64,000 nt of DNA from Atlantibacter subterraneus. Its GTDB lineage: Bacteria; Pseudomonadota; Gammaproteobacteria; Enterobacterales; Enterobacteriaceae. How positions within the stretch are numbered: position 1 is the first letter of the stretch; each line of letters opens with the position of its first letter. Shown one piece after another: positions 49,277-60,616 of this stretch. The stretch spans positions 186,001 through 250,000 of the forward strand of contig NZ_VLPS01000006.1 in assembly GCF_007570865.1 (NCBI RefSeq), written 5' to 3'. A program made the translations under genes and the position numbers. A model generated the notes under the pieces. The model did no database searches, was not told where the DNA came from, and was given only the letters and a program-made list of their open reading frames with translations.

Positions 49277-52200
49277 TTACTGCGCCTGCACCCGCAATTC
49301 AGCGGCGCTGCGACTACGGTGACCCAACAATGCTTTGACATCACTGGACTTCGGTTTAACCAGCGCGAATTTCGCCGAGAACGCTGGCCAGTTAGCCAGG
49401 ATCTCTTCGCCGCGCTGGGAGCCGGTCAACTGCACGTGCTCCGTGATCAGACCGCGTAAGTGCTCTTCATGGATAGCAAGCTCATCCACGTTCAGCACTT
49501 CCACCAGCTCCGGGTTCACGCGCTTACGGAATTCACCGTCTTCATCCAGCACGTAGGCGAAACCGCCAGTCATGCCCGCGCCGAAGTTAACCCCGGTTTT
49601 ACCCAGGATACAGACGATACCGCCGGTCATGTATTCACAACCGTTATCGCCGATGCCTTCTACTACGGTGATGGCCCCGGAGTTACGCACCCCGAAACGC
49701 TCGCCCGCGCGGCCCGCCGCATACAGACGACCGCCGGTCGCGCCGTACAGGCAGGTGTTACCGATGATGCTGGCTTCGTGGCTGCGGAACGCGGAGCCCA
49801 CCGGCGGACGAATCGCCAGTAAACCGCCTGCCATGCCTTTGCCCACATAGTCGTTGGCGTCGCCGGTCAGATACAGCTCCACGCCGCCCGCGTTCCAGAC
49901 GCCGAAGCTCTGGCCCGCAGTGCCGTTGAAATGCGCCTTGATCGGGTCGGAAGCCAGGCCCTGGTCGCCGTGCGTCTGGGCGATATAGCCCGACAGCAGC
50001 GCGCCCACGGAACGGTCGGTATTGCGAATATCAAACCAGAAGGTCTTGCTCTGTTTCTGGTCAACGTACTCTTTCGCCTGGTTCAGCAGCTGCGCGTTCA
50101 GCACGCCGTTATCGAACGGCGGGTTGGTTTCGGTGCAGTACAGCGCTTTGCCCGGGTGCGGCTCGGCGGTTGCCAGCAGGCGGGACAGATCCAGCTTCTG
50201 CTGCTTCGCCGTGTAACCGTCCAGCTCTTTCAGCAGGTCGGTGCGGCCAATCAGGTCCACCAGGCGCTTCACGCCCAGCTGCGCCATCAGCTCGCGGGTT
50301 TCACGGGCGATAAATTCAAAGTAGTTGGTCACTTTGAACGGCAGGCCGTGATAGTGGTTCTTACGCAGTTTGTCATCCTGAGTCGCCACGCCGGTGGCGC
50401 AGTTGTTCAGGTGACAAATACGCAGGTATTTACAACCCAGCGCCACCATTGGACCGGTGCCGAAGCCGAAGCTTTCCGCGCCCAGAATCGCCGCTTTGAT
50501 GATGTCGAGGCCGGTTTTCAGGCCGCCATCCACCTGCAGGCGGATTTTATGACGCAGGCCGTTAGCCACCAGCGCCTGCTGGGTTTCCACCAGGCCCAGT
50601 TCCCACGGGCATCCCGCATATTTCACCGAGGAAAGCGGGCTTGCGCCGGTGCCACCGTCGTAACCGGCGATGGTGATCAGGTCTGCATAGGCTTTCGCCA
50701 CGCCAGTGGCGATGGTGCCCACGCCCGGCTCAGAAACCAGCTTCACGGAGATCAGCGCTTTCGGATTGACCTGCTTGAGGTCGAAAATCAGCTGCGCCAA
50801 ATCTTCAATTGAGTAGATATCGTGATGCGGCGGCGGGGAGATCAGCGTTACGCCCGGCACCGAATAACGCAGTTTGGCGATGTACGGGGTAACTTTATCG
50901 CCCGGCAGCTGGCCGCCTTCACCCGGTTTCGCGCCCTGCGCCACTTTAATCTGGATTACGTCAGCGTTGACCAGGTAGGACGGGGTTACGCCAAAGCGGC
51001 CCGAGGCAACCTGTTTGATGCGCGACACTTTATTGGTGCCGTAGCGCGCCGGATCTTCGCCGCCTTCGCCGGAGTTGGAGTTGCCGCCGATGCTGTTCAT
51101 GGCTTCCGCCAGCGCTTCGTGGGCTTCCGGGCTTAGCGCGCCGATAGACATCGCCGCGGTATCAAAGCGTTTAAACAGTTCGGTCGCCGGTTCAACATCA
51201 TTGATGCTGACCGCATCGCCCTGCGGGTTAAGCGCCAGCAAATCGCGCAGGGTAGCCGCCGGACGTTCGTTAACCAGCCGGGCGTATTCCTGATAATCGC
51301 TGTACTCGCCGCTCTGCACCGCCTGTTGCAGGGTGCGCACCACGTCCGGGTTGTAGGCGTGGTATTCGCCGCCGTGCACGTATTTGAGCAGGCCGCCCTG
51401 TTCCAGCGGTTTGCGGGCCAGCCAGCTGCGCTTCGACAGGTTCAGCAAATCCTGTTGGAAGTCGGCAAAACCGGCACCGCCGATACGGCTGACCACGCCC
51501 TGGAAGCACAGGCTGGAGACCTCGTCATGCAGGCCCACGGCTTCAAACAGCTTCGAGCAGCGGTAAGAGGCGATAGTCGAGATGCCCATTTTGGACATGA
51601 TCTTGTACAGGCCTTTATTGATGCCGTTGCGGTAGTTCTGCATCACCGCGCGGTAGCTTTTCTCAATGGCGTGGGTGTCTACCAGTTTCGCCAGGGATTC
51701 ATAGGCCAGATACGGGTAAATTGCGGTTGCGCCAAAGCCGAGCAGGACGGCGAAGTGGTGCGGATCGCGGGCGCTGGCGGTTTCAACAATGATGTTGGCG
51801 TCGCAGCGCAGGCTCTTATCCACCAGGCGAGTCTGGATCGCGCCCACCGCCATCGGTGCCGGAACCGGCAGACGGTTTTTGGCGATGTTGCGGTCAGACA
51901 GCACCAGCAGCACCGTGCCGTTACGCACCATCTGTTCGGCTTTATCGCACAGGGCTTTCACCGTCTCTTCCAGCGAGGTTTCGGTGATGTCGAAAGTAAT
52001 GTCCAGCACATCGGCGCGATAGTGCTCTTCGGTCATGGTGGTGAGCTGATTAAAATCAGACCACAGCAGGATCGGCGATTTAAAGCTTAAACGGTGCGCC
52101 TGGCCTTCGGCCTCGCAGAACACGTTCATCTCGCGGCCAATGCTGGTCGCCAGCGACATCACGTGCGCTTCACGCAGTGGGTCGATCGGCGGGTTGGTGA

Positions 52201-53737
52201 CCTGCGCGAACTGCTGGCGGAAGTAATCATAGATAATGCGTGGCTGGCTGGAGAGCACGGCGAACGGGGTGTCGTCACCCATTGAGCCAACCGCTTCCTG
52301 GCCGTTTTCGCCCAGCACGCGGATCACCGAGTCCAGCTCTTCGAAGCTGTAGTTAAACTGCTTCTGGTAGCTGGTGAGGGTATCGTCGTCCATCTCACGC
52401 TGGCCGACCTGATCGTCAGGAAGATCTTCAAACGGCACCAGACGGCGCACGTTTTTCTCCATCCACTCTTTATACGGATGGCGGATTTTCAGATCGTGGT
52501 CGGTTTCCGCCGAGTGCAGAATGCGGCCAATGCGGGTGTCGATCACCATCAGCTCGCCCGGCCCAACGCGGCCTTTTTCCACCACTTCATCAGGCTGGTA
52601 ATCCCAGATGCCCACTTCAGAGGCACAGGTGATCAGTTTGTCTTTGGTGATGACGTAGCGCGCCGGACGCAGGCCGTTACGGTCCAGGTTACAGGCGGCG
52701 AAGCGACCGTCAGACATAACGATGCCCGCCGGGCCGTCCCACGGCTCCATGTGCATGGAGTTAAAGTCGAAGAACGCGCGCAGATCCGGGTCCATGTTCG
52801 GGTTGTTCTGCCAGGCTGGCGGCACCAGCAGGCGCATGGCGCGCACGATGTCCATCCCACCTGCCAGCAGCAGTTCGAGCATGTTGTCCATCGAGCTGGA
52901 GTCGGAGCCGGTTTCGTTAACGAACGGCGCGGCGTCGTGCAGATCCGGGATCAGCGGGGTCTGGAATTTATAGGTACGGGCGCGCGCCCACTGGCGGTTG
53001 CCGGTAATGGTGTTGATTTCGCCGTTGTGCGCCAGGTAGCGGAACGGCTGGGCCAGCGGCCAGCGCGGCACGGTGTTGGTGGAGAAGCGTTGGTGGAACA
53101 GGCAGATGGCCGATTCCAGACGCAGGTCCGCCAGGTCCAGGTAAAAGCGCGGCAGATCCGCCGGCATACACAGACCTTTATAGATGTTTACCAGGTTCGA
53201 CAGGCTACAGACGTAAAAGTCTTTGTCTTGCTGATTGCGCTTTTCGATACGGCGGCGGGCGATAAACAGCCGGCGCTCCATATCACGCGGACGCCAGCCC
53301 GCAGGGGCGTTAACAAAAATTTGCTCAATTCGCGGCAGGGAGGAGAGGGCGATTTCACCGAGTACGCCGTCGTTGGTCGGCACTTCGCGCCAGCCCACGA
53401 TCGACAGGGTTTCACGTTGCAACTCTTCTTCAACGATGCGACGGCTCTGCGCCGCCAGCTCCGGGTCCTGATTTAAAAACAGCATCCCGACGGCATAGTT
53501 TTTAGCTAAGCGCCAGCCGCGCTCTTCCGCGACCAGGCGAAAGAAACGGTCAGGTTTTTGTAACAGCAAGCCGCATCCGTCGCCGGTTTTCCCGTCTGCG
53601 AGGATCGCGCCACGGTGCTGCATGCGGGCCAGTGCGTGAATAGCGGTACGCACTACCTTGTGGCTAGGTTCGCCTTCTATGTGGGCGATCAGGCCGAAAC
53701 CACAGTTATCCTTCTCAAGGGATTTATCGTACAACAT
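49277..53737 (-). CDS. gltB: Glutamate synthase (NADPH) large subunit
   Basis: A 1486-residue enzyme. The start at 53737 gives [11 protein letters not shown], an 11-residue propeptide, then Cys12, the N-terminal nucleophile of the glutaminase domain ([11 protein letters not shown], 12 to about 430). The central and FMN-binding synthase domains follow ([31 protein letters not shown]), the [3Fe-4S] cysteines are in [16 protein letters not shown], and the C-terminal beta-helix is glycine-rich ([15 protein letters not shown]). GGAGG lies 10 bases before the ATG. An open frame extends 21 codons upstream, but it is not similar to E. coli in that frame. With GltD it makes glutamate from glutamine and 2-oxoglutarate. 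Confidence 0.98.
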   Translation of the reverse strand: MLYDKSLEKDNCGFGLIAHIEGEPSHKVVRTAIHALARMQHRGAILADGKTGDGCGLLLQKPDRFFRLVAEERGWRLAKNYAVGMLFLNQDPELAAQSRRIVEEELQRETLSIVGWREVPTNDGVLGEIALSSLPRIEQIFVNAPAGWRPRDMERRLFIARRRIEKRNQQDKDFYVCSLSNLVNIYKGLCMPADLPRFYLDLADLRLESAICLFHQRFSTNTVPRWPLAQPFRYLAHNGEINTITGNRQWARARTYKFQTPLIPDLHDAAPFVNETGSDSSSMDNMLELLLAGGMDIVRAMRLLVPPAWQNNPNMDPDLRAFFDFNSMHMEPWDGPAGIVMSDGRFAACNLDRNGLRPARYVITKDKLITCASEVGIWDYQPDEVVEKGRVGPGELMVIDTRIGRILHSAETDHDLKIRHPYKEWMEKNVRRLVPFEDLPDDQVGQREMDDDTLTSYQKQFNYSFEELDSVIRVLGENGQEAVGSMGDDTPFAVLSSQPRIIYDYFRQQFAQVTNPPIDPLREAHVMSLATSIGREMNVFCEAEGQAHRLSFKSPILLWSDFNQLTTMTEEHYRADVLDITFDITETSLEETVKALCDKAEQMVRNGTVLLVLSDRNIAKNRLPVPAPMAVGAIQTRLVDKSLRCDANIIVETASARDPHHFAVLLGFGATAIYPYLAYESLAKLVDTHAIEKSYRAVMQNYRNGINKGLYKIMSKMGISTIASYRCSKLFEAVGLHDEVSSLCFQGVVSRIGGAGFADFQQDLLNLSKRSWLARKPLEQGGLLKYVHGGEYHAYNPDVVRTLQQAVQSGEYSDYQEYARLVNERPAATLRDLLALNPQGDAVSINDVEPATELFKRFDTAAMSIGALSPEAHEALAEAMNSIGGNSNSGEGGEDPARYGTNKVSRIKQVASGRFGVTPSYLVNADVIQIKVAQGAKPGEGGQLPGDKVTPYIAKLRYSVPGVTLISPPPHHDIYSIEDLAQLIFDLKQVNPKALISVKLVSEPGVGTIATGVAKAYADLITIAGYDGGTGASPLSSVKYAGCPWELGLVETQQALVANGLRHKIRLQVDGGLKTGLDIIKAAILGAESFGFGTGPMVALGCKYLRICHLNNCATGVATQDDKLRKNHYHGLPFKVTNYFEFIARETRELMAQLGVKRLVDLIGRTDLLKELDGYTAKQQKLDLSRLLATAEPHPGKALYCTETNPPFDNGVLNAQLLNQAKEYVDQKQSKTFWFDIRNTDRSVGALLSGYIAQTHGDQGLASDPIKAHFNGTAGQSFGVWNAGGVELYLTGDANDYVGKGMAGGLLAIRPPVGSAFRSHEASIIGNTCLYGATGGRLYAAGRAGERFGVRNSGAITVVEGIGDNGCEYMTGGIVCILGKTGVNFGAGMTGGFAYVLDEDGEFRKRVNPELVEVLNVDELAIHEEHLRGLITEHVQLTGSQRGEEILANWPAFSAKFALVKPKSSDVKALLGHRSRSAAELRVQAQ

Positions 53738-53738
53738 A

Positions 53739-53828
53739 TCAGTGAACCTCCCCAGGCTCTGCGGACTCGCTCCGACACCGATTGCGCGCGGACACAGCAA
53801 GAGCAGGCGACGGGGTTTTGCGTTTCAT
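53739..53828 (-). CDS. Candidate 29-codon leader peptide upstream of gltB
   Basis: An ATG at 53828 with a good ribosome site (GAGGTG, 6 bases away) opens a frame of 29 codons rich in Arg, Lys and Ser ([16 protein letters not shown] at the start). Its TGA lies one base before the gltB ATG (TGATATG). In E. coli the corresponding upstream ATG reads in frame into gltB, giving the older long annotation of that protein; here the frames differ. It may couple translation or act as a leader. Expression is unproven. Confidence 0.5.
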   Translation of the reverse strand: MKRKTPSPALAVSARNRCRSESAEPGEVH

Positions 53829-54419
53829 ACGCGCACCTCGCATTCGCCCTCTCAATATCCTTTTCGCATCGGTACACAAGTGTTGAGGACTTGCTTCAGA
53901 GGGAATCTCAATTACTGCATAAATATGATGAGCAGAGTGCTCATCCAGAAAGCTTCCAGCGGATTTCCAAGTTATCGGGATTTGCGACACAGGTCAAATG
54001 GCATTCTTATTTATTCAAATTTGTGCTAACGAAGGGTTAACTCTATGAATTTAAAAAGGATGTATGGATTTTTTGTTTGCCTGAAGTGGTCTGAACAGCC
54101 TCGGCAAGTGTGATCTGTCTCACTATCAAAAAGCCGCAAAAACTATATAGCGCGCTGTTGTTAAATAAATTGGTAGATTATTGTGCTGAATATGGCTCTG
54201 GGGCCGCATAATGCCTCTGTTTTCGCGGCTGTGTCATATTCTTTAAATAATGAAGGAGTTTATAAGTAAAAGTAATTGCTTCAGGAGTGACTGAAATTTC
54301 GATAATTATGAATGATTATTCAAATGATAAAGGCAAGGGCAGGCGCTTGATCCACATCATCGCCGTAAAGAGGTAAAAATGGCAGTCTGAGGCCCTTTTT
54401 CAGGCCGGCCCTCCAGATT
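53829..54419. other. Divergent control region of gltB and yhcC
   Basis: About 590 bases without a supported gene. It contains a near-consensus CRP site (54109-54124) and A+T-rich stretches suitable for Lrp and IHF, both known regulators of gltBDF in E. coli. Precise Lrp boxes and promoters could not be fixed by eye. Confidence 0.5.
54109..54124. promoter_or_regulatory. CRP-binding site upstream of gltB
   Basis: TGTGA-TCTGTC-TCACT matches nine of ten conserved bases of the CRP consensus (TGTGA-N6-TCACA). CRP is a known regulator of E. coli gltBDF. The site is about 370 bases from the gltB start and 296 from yhcC, so which gene it serves is uncertain. Confidence 0.65.
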
Positions 54420-55361
54420 ATGCAGTTACAAAAATTAGTCAATATGTTTGGTGGCGATCTTTCACGTCGCTACGGACAAAAAGTTCACAAGCTCACATTG
54501 CACGGCGGCTTTAGCTGCCCTAACCGCGATGGCACCTTAGGGCGCGGCGGCTGTACCTTCTGCAACGTGGCCTCTTTTGCTGACGAAGCGCAGCAGCACC
54601 GCAGTATCGCTGAACAGCTCGCCGACCAGGCGCGGCTGGTTAATCGCGCCCGCCGCTATCTGGCCTATTTTCAGGCCTACACCAGCACCTTTGCCGAAGT
54701 GCAGCTGCTGCGCAGTATGTATCAGCAGGCGATTGAACAGGCCAACGTGGTGGGGCTTTGTGTCGGAACGCGCCCGGACTGTGTGCCGGATAGCGTACTG
54801 GATCTACTGTGCAGCTATCGGGAGCAAGGCTATGAAGTGTGGCTGGAGCTGGGTCTGCAAACCGCCAACGATAAAACCCTGCACCGCATTAACCGCGGCC
54901 ATGATTTCGCCTGCTATCAAAAAACGACCCGGCTTGCCCGTCAGCGCGGCCTTAAAGTCTGTACGCATCTGATTGTCGGTTTGCCCGGCGAAGGCCATCA
55001 GGATGCGCTGAACACCCTGGAGAGCGTGGTCGACACCGGCACTGACGGCATCAAGCTGCATCCGCTGCACATCGTTACCGGCAGCATTATGGCCAAAGCG
55101 TGGGCGGCGGGGCGGCTCAGCGCCATCGAACTGGAGGATTACACCACCATCGCAGGCGAAATGATCCGCCACACTCCGCCGGAGATTATCTATCATCGTA
55201 TTTCCGCCAGCGCGCGGCGACCCACGCTGCTGGCACCGCTGTGGTGCGAGAACCGCTGGACCGGGATGGTGGAAATAGACCGTTACCTGAGCCGCGAAGG
55301 CGTTCAGGGCTCGGCATTAGGGACGCCCTGGCAGGCAAATCCTCCCGCTATCGCCGTTTAA
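54420..55361 (+). CDS. yhcC: YhcC, radical SAM protein
   Basis: A 313-residue Elp3-like radical SAM protein beginning MQLQKLVNMFGGDLSRRYGQ. The [4Fe-4S] cysteines are Cys33, Cys45 and Cys48 (CPNRDGTLGRGGCTFC); VWLELGLQTANDKTLHRINR and HLIVGLPGEG are family motifs. E. coli YhcC is annotated only as a radical SAM protein and its substrate is unknown. No strong ribosome site precedes the ATG. Divergent from gltB. Confidence 0.95.
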   Translation: MQLQKLVNMFGGDLSRRYGQKVHKLTLHGGFSCPNRDGTLGRGGCTFCNVASFADEAQQHRSIAEQLADQARLVNRARRYLAYFQAYTSTFAEVQLLRSMYQQAIEQANVVGLCVGTRPDCVPDSVLDLLCSYREQGYEVWLELGLQTANDKTLHRINRGHDFACYQKTTRLARQRGLKVCTHLIVGLPGEGHQDALNTLESVVDTGTDGIKLHPLHIVTGSIMAKAWAAGRLSAIELEDYTTIAGEMIRHTPPEIIYHRISASARRPTLLAPLWCENRWTGMVEIDRYLSREGVQGSALGTPWQANPPAIAV

Positions 55362-55473
55362 CGCCGCGTTGAAAAGGCGATAAATGGATTCCACCGCGCA
55401 CTTTTTTTCACAACCTTCAGCGTAACGGCCGGAATTGAGTATTATTGAGCGGTACGCAGCAAAGGAACATCCT

Positions 55474-57807
55474 ATGAAGCAAATCCGTTTATTGGCACAG
55501 TATTACGTCGACCTGTTGGTCAAACTTGGGCTGGTTCGTTTTTCGCTATTGCTGGCCCTGGTGCTGGTGATACTGGCGATGGTTGTGCAAATGGCGGTGA
55601 CCATGGTGCTGCATGGTCGGGTCGAAAGTATCGATGTGATCCGCTCTATCTTCTTCGGGTTGTTGATTACTCCCTGGGCGGTTTATTTTCTGTCTGTGGT
55701 GGTCGAGCAACTGGAGGAGTCGCGCCAGCGTCTGTCAAAGCTGGTGGATAAACTGGAAGAGATGCGCGAGCGCGACCTGAAGCTCAATATTCAGCTAAAA
55801 GACAACATTACCCAGCTTAACCAGCAGAACGCCGAGCGTGAAAAGGCGGAGGCCGAGCGCCAGAAGGTGCTGGAGCAGCTCACCGTCGAAATGAAAGAAC
55901 GCGAAGTCACGCAAATCCAGCTCGAGCAGCAATCGTCGTTTTTACGTTCCTTTCTGGATGCGTCTCCGGACCTGGTGTTCTATCGCAACGAAGACAAAGC
56001 GTTTTCCGGCTGCAACCGCGCCATGGAGCTGCTGACCGGTAAAAGCGAGAAACAGCTTATCGGCCTCCAGCCGCACGATGTTTATGCGCCGGAAGCGGCG
56101 GAAAAGGTCATTGAAACCGATGAGAAGGTGTTCCGTCACAACGTCTCGCTCACCTACGAACAGTGGCTCGATTACCCTGATGGCCGCAAAGCCTGTTTTG
56201 AAATCCGTAAAGTGCCGTACTACGACCGCGTGGGCAAGCGCCACGGGCTGATGGGCTTTGGCCGCGACATCACCGAACGTAAGCGCTATCAGGATGCGCT
56301 GGAGCGCGCGAGCCGCGATAAAACGACCTTTATCTCTACCATCAGCCACGAGCTGCGCACGCCGCTGAACGGCATCGTCGGCCTGAGCCGCATTCTGCTG
56401 GATACCGACCTCACGGCAGAACAGCAAAAATACCTGAAAACGATCCACGTTTCCGCCGTGACCCTTGGCAATATCTTCAACGATATTATCGATATGGATA
56501 AGATTGAGCGCCGCAAAGTGCAGCTGGATAACCAGCCGATCGACTTCACCGGTTTCCTGGCGGATCTCGAAAACCTCTCTGGCCTACAGGCGCAGCAAAA
56601 AGGGCTGCGCTTCGTGCTGGAGCCTGCTCTGCCGCTGCCGCATAAGGTCATCACCGACGGAACGCGCCTGCGCCAGATTATCTGGAACCTGATCAGCAAC
56701 GCGGTGAAGTTCACCCAAAAAGGCCAGGTGACGGTGCGAGTCAGCTACGAAAACAGCATGCTGCGCTTCGAAGTGGAGGATTCCGGTATCGGCATCCCGC
56801 AGAACGAGCAGGATAAAATTTTCGCCATGTACTATCAGGTCAAAGACAGCCACGGCGGCAAGCCCGCAACCGGCACCGGCATCGGCCTGGCGGTTTCGCG
56901 TCGGCTGGCGAAAAACATGGGCGGCGATATCACCGTTAGCAGCCATCCGGGCAAAGGCTCGGTATTTACCCTGACGGTTCAGGCACCGCGCGTGGCGGAA
57001 GAGATCGACAGCACCTCTGACGATGACGATATGCCGCTGCCAGCGCTGCATGTGCTGCTGGTGGAAGACATCGAGCTAAACGTGATTGTCGCCCGCTCGG
57101 TGTTGGAAAAAATGGGCAACAGCGTCGATGTGGCGATGACCGGCCAGGAAGCGCTGGATATGTTCAAACTGGGCGAATACGATCTGGTGCTACTGGACAT
57201 CCAGCTCCCGGACATGACCGGGCTGGATATCTCCCGCAAACTCACCAGCCAGTTCGATGCCAGTGAGCTGCCGCCGCTGGTGGCGCTGACCGCCAACGTG
57301 CTGAAAGACAAAGCGGAGTACCTGGCGGCGGGCATGGATGACGTGCTCAGCAAACCGCTGTCCGTCCCGGCGCTCACCGCGATGATCAAGAAATTCTGGG
57401 ATTCCCGTTCAAACCATGAGGAGAGGATCGTGTCACTCGAACAACACAGCAAACAGAACGCATTGCTGGATGTCGCAATGCTGGAGCAGTACATGGAACT
57501 GGTTGGGCCGAAACTGATTACTGACGGTCTTGCCGTGTTTGAGAAAATGATGCCGGGTTACCTGAGCGTGCTGGACTCCAATCTCACCGCCCGGGATCAA
57601 AAGGGGATCGTGGAAGAAGGGCATAAGATCAAGGGCGCGGCGGGATCGATCGGCTTACGTCACCTCCAGCAGGTCGCCCAACAGATCCAGTCTCCGGATC
57701 TTCCGGCATGGTGGGATAACGTTGGCGAATGGATCGAAGAGTTGAAGCAGGAGTGGCAAAACGACGTGGCGGTGTTGAAAGCGTGGGTAGCGAATGTTCC
57801 AAAAAAA
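55474..57807 (+). CDS. arcB: ArcB, aerobic respiration control hybrid sensor kinase
   Basis: A 778-residue tripartite kinase, the E. coli length. Two membrane segments (about 22-42 and 58-77), a coiled coil (about 80-150), a PAS domain with the redox-active cysteines Cys180 and Cys241, the transmitter with His292 (ISHELRTPLNG) and ATP motifs (NLISNAVKF, GTGIGLAVSRR), a receiver with Asp575 (LVLLDIQLPDM) and an HPt domain with His717 (EEGHKIKGAAGS). It senses quinone redox state and phosphorylates ArcA. The ATG at 55474 follows AAGGAACATCCT. The TGA overlaps the arcZ terminator on the other strand. Confidence 0.98.
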
Positions 57808-57919
57808 TGACCCCGGCTATACCGGGGTGCGCGAATACTGCGCCAACACCAGGGAAATCGAGGCCATGTTAATGGTGTTGTGTTAGTCGGGTAACATGGC
57901 CGGATAGATGAAACTGCAC
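57801..57919 (-). ncRNA. arcZ: ArcZ small regulatory RNA
   Basis: On the minus strand between arcB and elbB lies the ArcZ 3' region: GATTTCCCTGGTGTTGGCG, then GCAGTATTCGCGCACC, then the terminator stem ACCCCGG/CCGGGGT (57810-57828) and seven U residues (57801-57807). Location and orientation, convergent with arcB, match E. coli. In E. coli ArcZ is processed to this 3' part, which with Hfq activates rpoS and represses targets such as flhD. The 5' end was set at GTGCAG (57919) by length; TATCTT lies just upstream as a -10. The 5' half differs from E. coli as remembered and holds a 10-base inverted repeat. Confidence 0.9.
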
Positions 57920-58038
57920 GAGCATTAAGATAGCAAAACTTAAATTTATTGTTACGTGAATCAGTTAAATGTGTGAAGCATAGCGTTTTATAAGCGTAAT
58001 TAATCTGCTTCGGGATGCCGGAAGAAAGGAAAATCGCG

Positions 58039-58692
58039 ATGAAAAAAATAGGCGTGGTGCTGGCTGGATGTGGCGTTTATGACGGCGCTGAAATCCATGA
58101 AGCGGTGATCACTTTACTGGCGCTGTCGCGGCAGGGCGCGCAAGCCTGCTGTTTCGCGCCGGATAAACCGCAGGCCGATGTGATCAATCATCTGACCGGG
58201 GATCCAATGGCGGAAAGCCGCAATGTGTTGATCGAAGCGGCGCGTATTGCCCGGGGCGCGATCGAGCCCCTCAGTGCGGCCAATGCCGACGAGCTGGACG
58301 CGCTGATTGTGCCGGGCGGCTTCGGCGCGGCCAAAAACCTGAGCAATTTCGCCAGCCAGGGCAGCGAATGCAGCGTCGATCCTGAGCTCAAGCGGCTGGT
58401 ACAGGCGATGCACGCGGCGGGTAAACCGCTGGGGTTCCTGTGCATCGCTCCCGCTATGCTGCCGAAGCTGATCCCCGCGCCGTTGCGCCTGACCATCGGC
58501 ACCGACATCGACACCGCCGAAGTCATCGAAGAGATGGGCGGCGAACACGTGCCTTGCCCGGTGGAAGACATTGTGGTGGACGAAGAGAACAAACTGGTGA
58601 CGACCCCGGCGTATATGCTGGCTAAACGCATTGATGAAGCGGCGGACGGGATTGAGAAACTGGTCGCCAGGGTGTTGGATCTGTGCGAATGA
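58039..58692 (+). CDS. elbB: ElbB, DJ-1/PfpI-family glyoxalase
   Basis: A 217-residue protein beginning [20 protein letters not shown]. The nucleophile-elbow cysteine is in [10 protein letters not shown], with the acid in GAEIHEAV, as in the DJ-1/PfpI superfamily. E. coli ElbB has weak glyoxalase activity and was linked to isoprenoid production; the natural role is unclear. The ATG at 58039 follows AAGGAAAATCGCG and matches E. coli. Its stop overlaps the mtgA start (ATGA). Confidence 0.95.
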   Translation: MKKIGVVLAGCGVYDGAEIHEAVITLLALSRQGAQACCFAPDKPQADVINHLTGDPMAESRNVLIEAARIARGAIEPLSAANADELDALIVPGGFGAAKNLSNFASQGSECSVDPELKRLVQAMHAAGKPLGFLCIAPAMLPKLIPAPLRLTIGTDIDTAEVIEEMGGEHVPCPVEDIVVDEENKLVTTPAYMLAKRIDEAADGIEKLVARVLDLCE

Positions 58693-59417
58693 CGCGGGGC
58701 CGCTTGCCGATCGTCGGCACGCTTAAGCGCGGGATTATCCGGTTACTGTTCGGGATCGCCAGTTTGTGGATCGCCGGGATCCTGCTGTTCAGCATGCTGC
58801 CGGTACCTTTTTCTGCAGTGATGATCGAGCGGCAGCTTTCTGCCTGGCTGCACGGTGATTTCGGCTATGTGGCGCACTCTGACTGGGTCGGCATGGATGA
58901 GATCTCGCCGTGGATGGGGCTGGCGGTGATTGCCGCCGAGGATCAAAAATTCCCCGAGCACTGGGGGTTCGATATGGCGGCGATCCAGAAAGCCGTCGCC
59001 CATAACGAACGCAATGAAACCCGCATTCGCGGCGCGTCAACGCTGTCTCAGCAAACGGCGAAAAATATGTTTCTGTGGGATGGCAGGAGCTGGCTGCGCA
59101 AGGGGCTGGAGGCGGGGTTAACCGTAGGGATCGAGACGGTGTGGAGCAAGCGGCGGATCCTGACGGTGTACCTTAACGTCGCTGAATTCGGTAACGGGAT
59201 CTTTGGCGTGGAAGCCGCTGCGCAGCAATATTTCAATAAGCCCGCCAGCCAGCTTAGCGCCTCTCAGGCTGCGTTACTGGCCGCCGTGCTGCCCAACCCG
59301 CTGCGTTTTAAAGCCGATGCGCCGTCAGGCTACGTGCGCTCGCGCCAGGCGTGGATACTGCGCCAAATGCGCCAGCTTGGCGGAGAGTCGTTTATGGCGC
59401 TGCACAAACTGCGCTAA
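58689..59417 (+). CDS. mtgA: MtgA, monofunctional peptidoglycan glycosyltransferase
   Basis: A 242-residue family GT51 enzyme with one N-terminal membrane segment (about 15-38). The GT51 motifs are present: [17 protein letters not shown] with the catalytic Glu, [31 protein letters not shown] and [15 protein letters not shown]. It polymerises lipid II into glycan strands at the division site. The ATG overlaps the elbB stop by four bases, so the two are translationally coupled. Confidence 0.97.
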   Translation: MTRGRLPIVGTLKRGIIRLLFGIASLWIAGILLFSMLPVPFSAVMIERQLSAWLHGDFGYVAHSDWVGMDEISPWMGLAVIAAEDQKFPEHWGFDMAAIQKAVAHNERNETRIRGASTLSQQTAKNMFLWDGRSWLRKGLEAGLTVGIETVWSKRRILTVYLNVAEFGNGIFGVEAAAQQYFNKPASQLSASQAALLAAVLPNPLRFKADAPSGYVRSRQAWILRQMRQLGGESFMALHKLR

Positions 59418-59441
59418 GCGTTAGTCTTCGCGTTAGTCTTC
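59418..59441. repeat. 12-base tandem duplication at the end of npr
   Basis: GCGTTAGTCTTC occurs twice in tandem (59418-59429 and 59430-59441). The inner copy carries the last npr codons and stop; the outer copy repeats them just past the stop, so the protein is unaffected. It looks like replication slippage. Confidence 0.9.
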
Positions 59442-59705
59442 GTCGAAACCGGCGTTGAATAACGCAATGACCGCCGCCAGCGCTTCCACTTCCTGTGGGC
59501 CGTTGGCTTCGATTTCGATATGGCCACCCTGCGCGGAATCCAGCATCAACAGGCCGATAACGCTGCTGGCTTCCGCTTCGGTGCCCGCCTCGTTTCGTAA
59601 TAACACTTCCGCATCAAAACTCTGGACTAGCTCAAACAGCTTCATCGCCGGGCGCGCGTGCATGCCCAGCTTATTGGTGATTTCAACGGTTTGTTTGACG
59701 GTCAT
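59433..59705 (-). CDS. npr: NPr, phosphocarrier protein of the nitrogen PTS
   Basis: A 90-residue HPr-like protein. The phosphorylated His16 is in [11 protein letters not shown]; the regulatory serine region [14 protein letters not shown] follows. NPr passes phosphate from PtsP to PtsN. It is the last gene of the rpoN operon; its ATG overlaps the rapZ stop by four bases. A 12-base tandem duplication covers its stop codon. Confidence 0.97.
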   Translation of the reverse strand: MTVKQTVEITNKLGMHARPAMKLFELVQSFDAEVLLRNEAGTEAEASSVIGLLMLDSAQGGHIEIEANGPQEVEALAAVIALFNAGFDED

Positions 59706-60556
59706 GTTTTACGTTTTTCCAGCGTGCGATGGCGGGACTGGACGTTTTTACCGCGCGAGCGGAAGTAGTCAGCCAGCTGTTCGGCGATGTACACGGAGCG
59801 GTGTTTACCGCCGGTACAGCCGATGGCCACCGTTAAGTAGCTACGGTTGTTGGTTTCCAGCATCGGCAGCCACAGCTCAAGATAGCTGCGCGTCTGGTAG
59901 ATAAAATTATGTACTTCAGTATGGCGGTCTAAAAACGCCGCAACGGGCTTATCCAGACCGGTCATCGGACGGAGTTTCGGGTCCCAGTGCGGGTTAGGTA
60001 AAAAGCGCACGTCAAACACGTAGTCCGCATCAATAGGAATGCCGTGTTTAAAGCCGAAAGATTCAAACACCATGGTCAGTTCACGTTCGCGTTTGCCCAA
60101 CAGACGGGTGCGCAGCATTTCCGCCAGTTCGTGGACCGACATCTCAGAGGTATCGACAATCAAATCCGCGCGGGAACGCAGCGGCTCCAGCAGATCGCTT
60201 TCCTTATCGATGGCGCTTTCCAGTGAGAGATTTTTGCTGGAAAGAGGGTGCAGGCGGCGAGTATCGCTGTAACGGCGGATCAGCGTATTGCGATCGGCAT
60301 CGAGAAACAGCAACTGCGGCGAGAATGTGTCCGGCAGGTTATTCATCGCCTGTTCGAAAATTTCCGGCGATTCCGGCATGTTGCGAACGTCAATGCTGAC
60401 AGCAGCGGACATATGATTATCCGAAAGCGTCCGGGCAAGATCGGGCAGCAGCACAACCGGCAGGTTGTCTACGCAATAAAAACCCATATCTTCCAGCGCG
60501 CGTAACGCCACGGACTTTCCTGAGCCTGAGCGTCCGCTGACAATCATCAATACCAT
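59702..60556 (-). CDS. rapZ: RapZ, RNase adapter protein
   Basis: A 284-residue protein with a Walker A motif (SGRSGSGKS, about 6-14) and a C-terminal RNA-binding domain with [18 protein letters not shown]. In E. coli it binds the small RNA GlmZ and guides RNase E to it, controlling glmS, and it senses glucosamine-6-phosphate. The ATG at 60556 gives the family length and follows GGGAGAAATCGAG. It lies between ptsN and npr. Confidence 0.98.
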   Translation of the reverse strand: MVLMIVSGRSGSGKSVALRALEDMGFYCVDNLPVVLLPDLARTLSDNHMSAAVSIDVRNMPESPEIFEQAMNNLPDTFSPQLLFLDADRNTLIRRYSDTRRLHPLSSKNLSLESAIDKESDLLEPLRSRADLIVDTSEMSVHELAEMLRTRLLGKRERELTMVFESFGFKHGIPIDADYVFDVRFLPNPHWDPKLRPMTGLDKPVAAFLDRHTEVHNFIYQTRSYLELWLPMLETNNRSYLTVAIGCTGGKHRSVYIAEQLADYFRSRGKNVQSRHRTLEKRKT

Positions 60557-60616
60557 CTCGATTTCTCCCAAACGGCGGGCTGCATCGGTACAGCCAGGGT
60601 GATTTCCTCCACCCGA

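Noticed and set aside
53738-53800. Longer GltB starting at 53800
   Set aside because: The 21 extra residues lack a proper ribosome site and conservation; the 1486-residue form with propeptide and Cys12 nucleophile is the expected one.
57951-57970. ArcA box upstream of arcZ
   Set aside because: Two GTTA elements are present but 13 bases apart rather than the 11 of the ArcA direct repeat, so support is insufficient.
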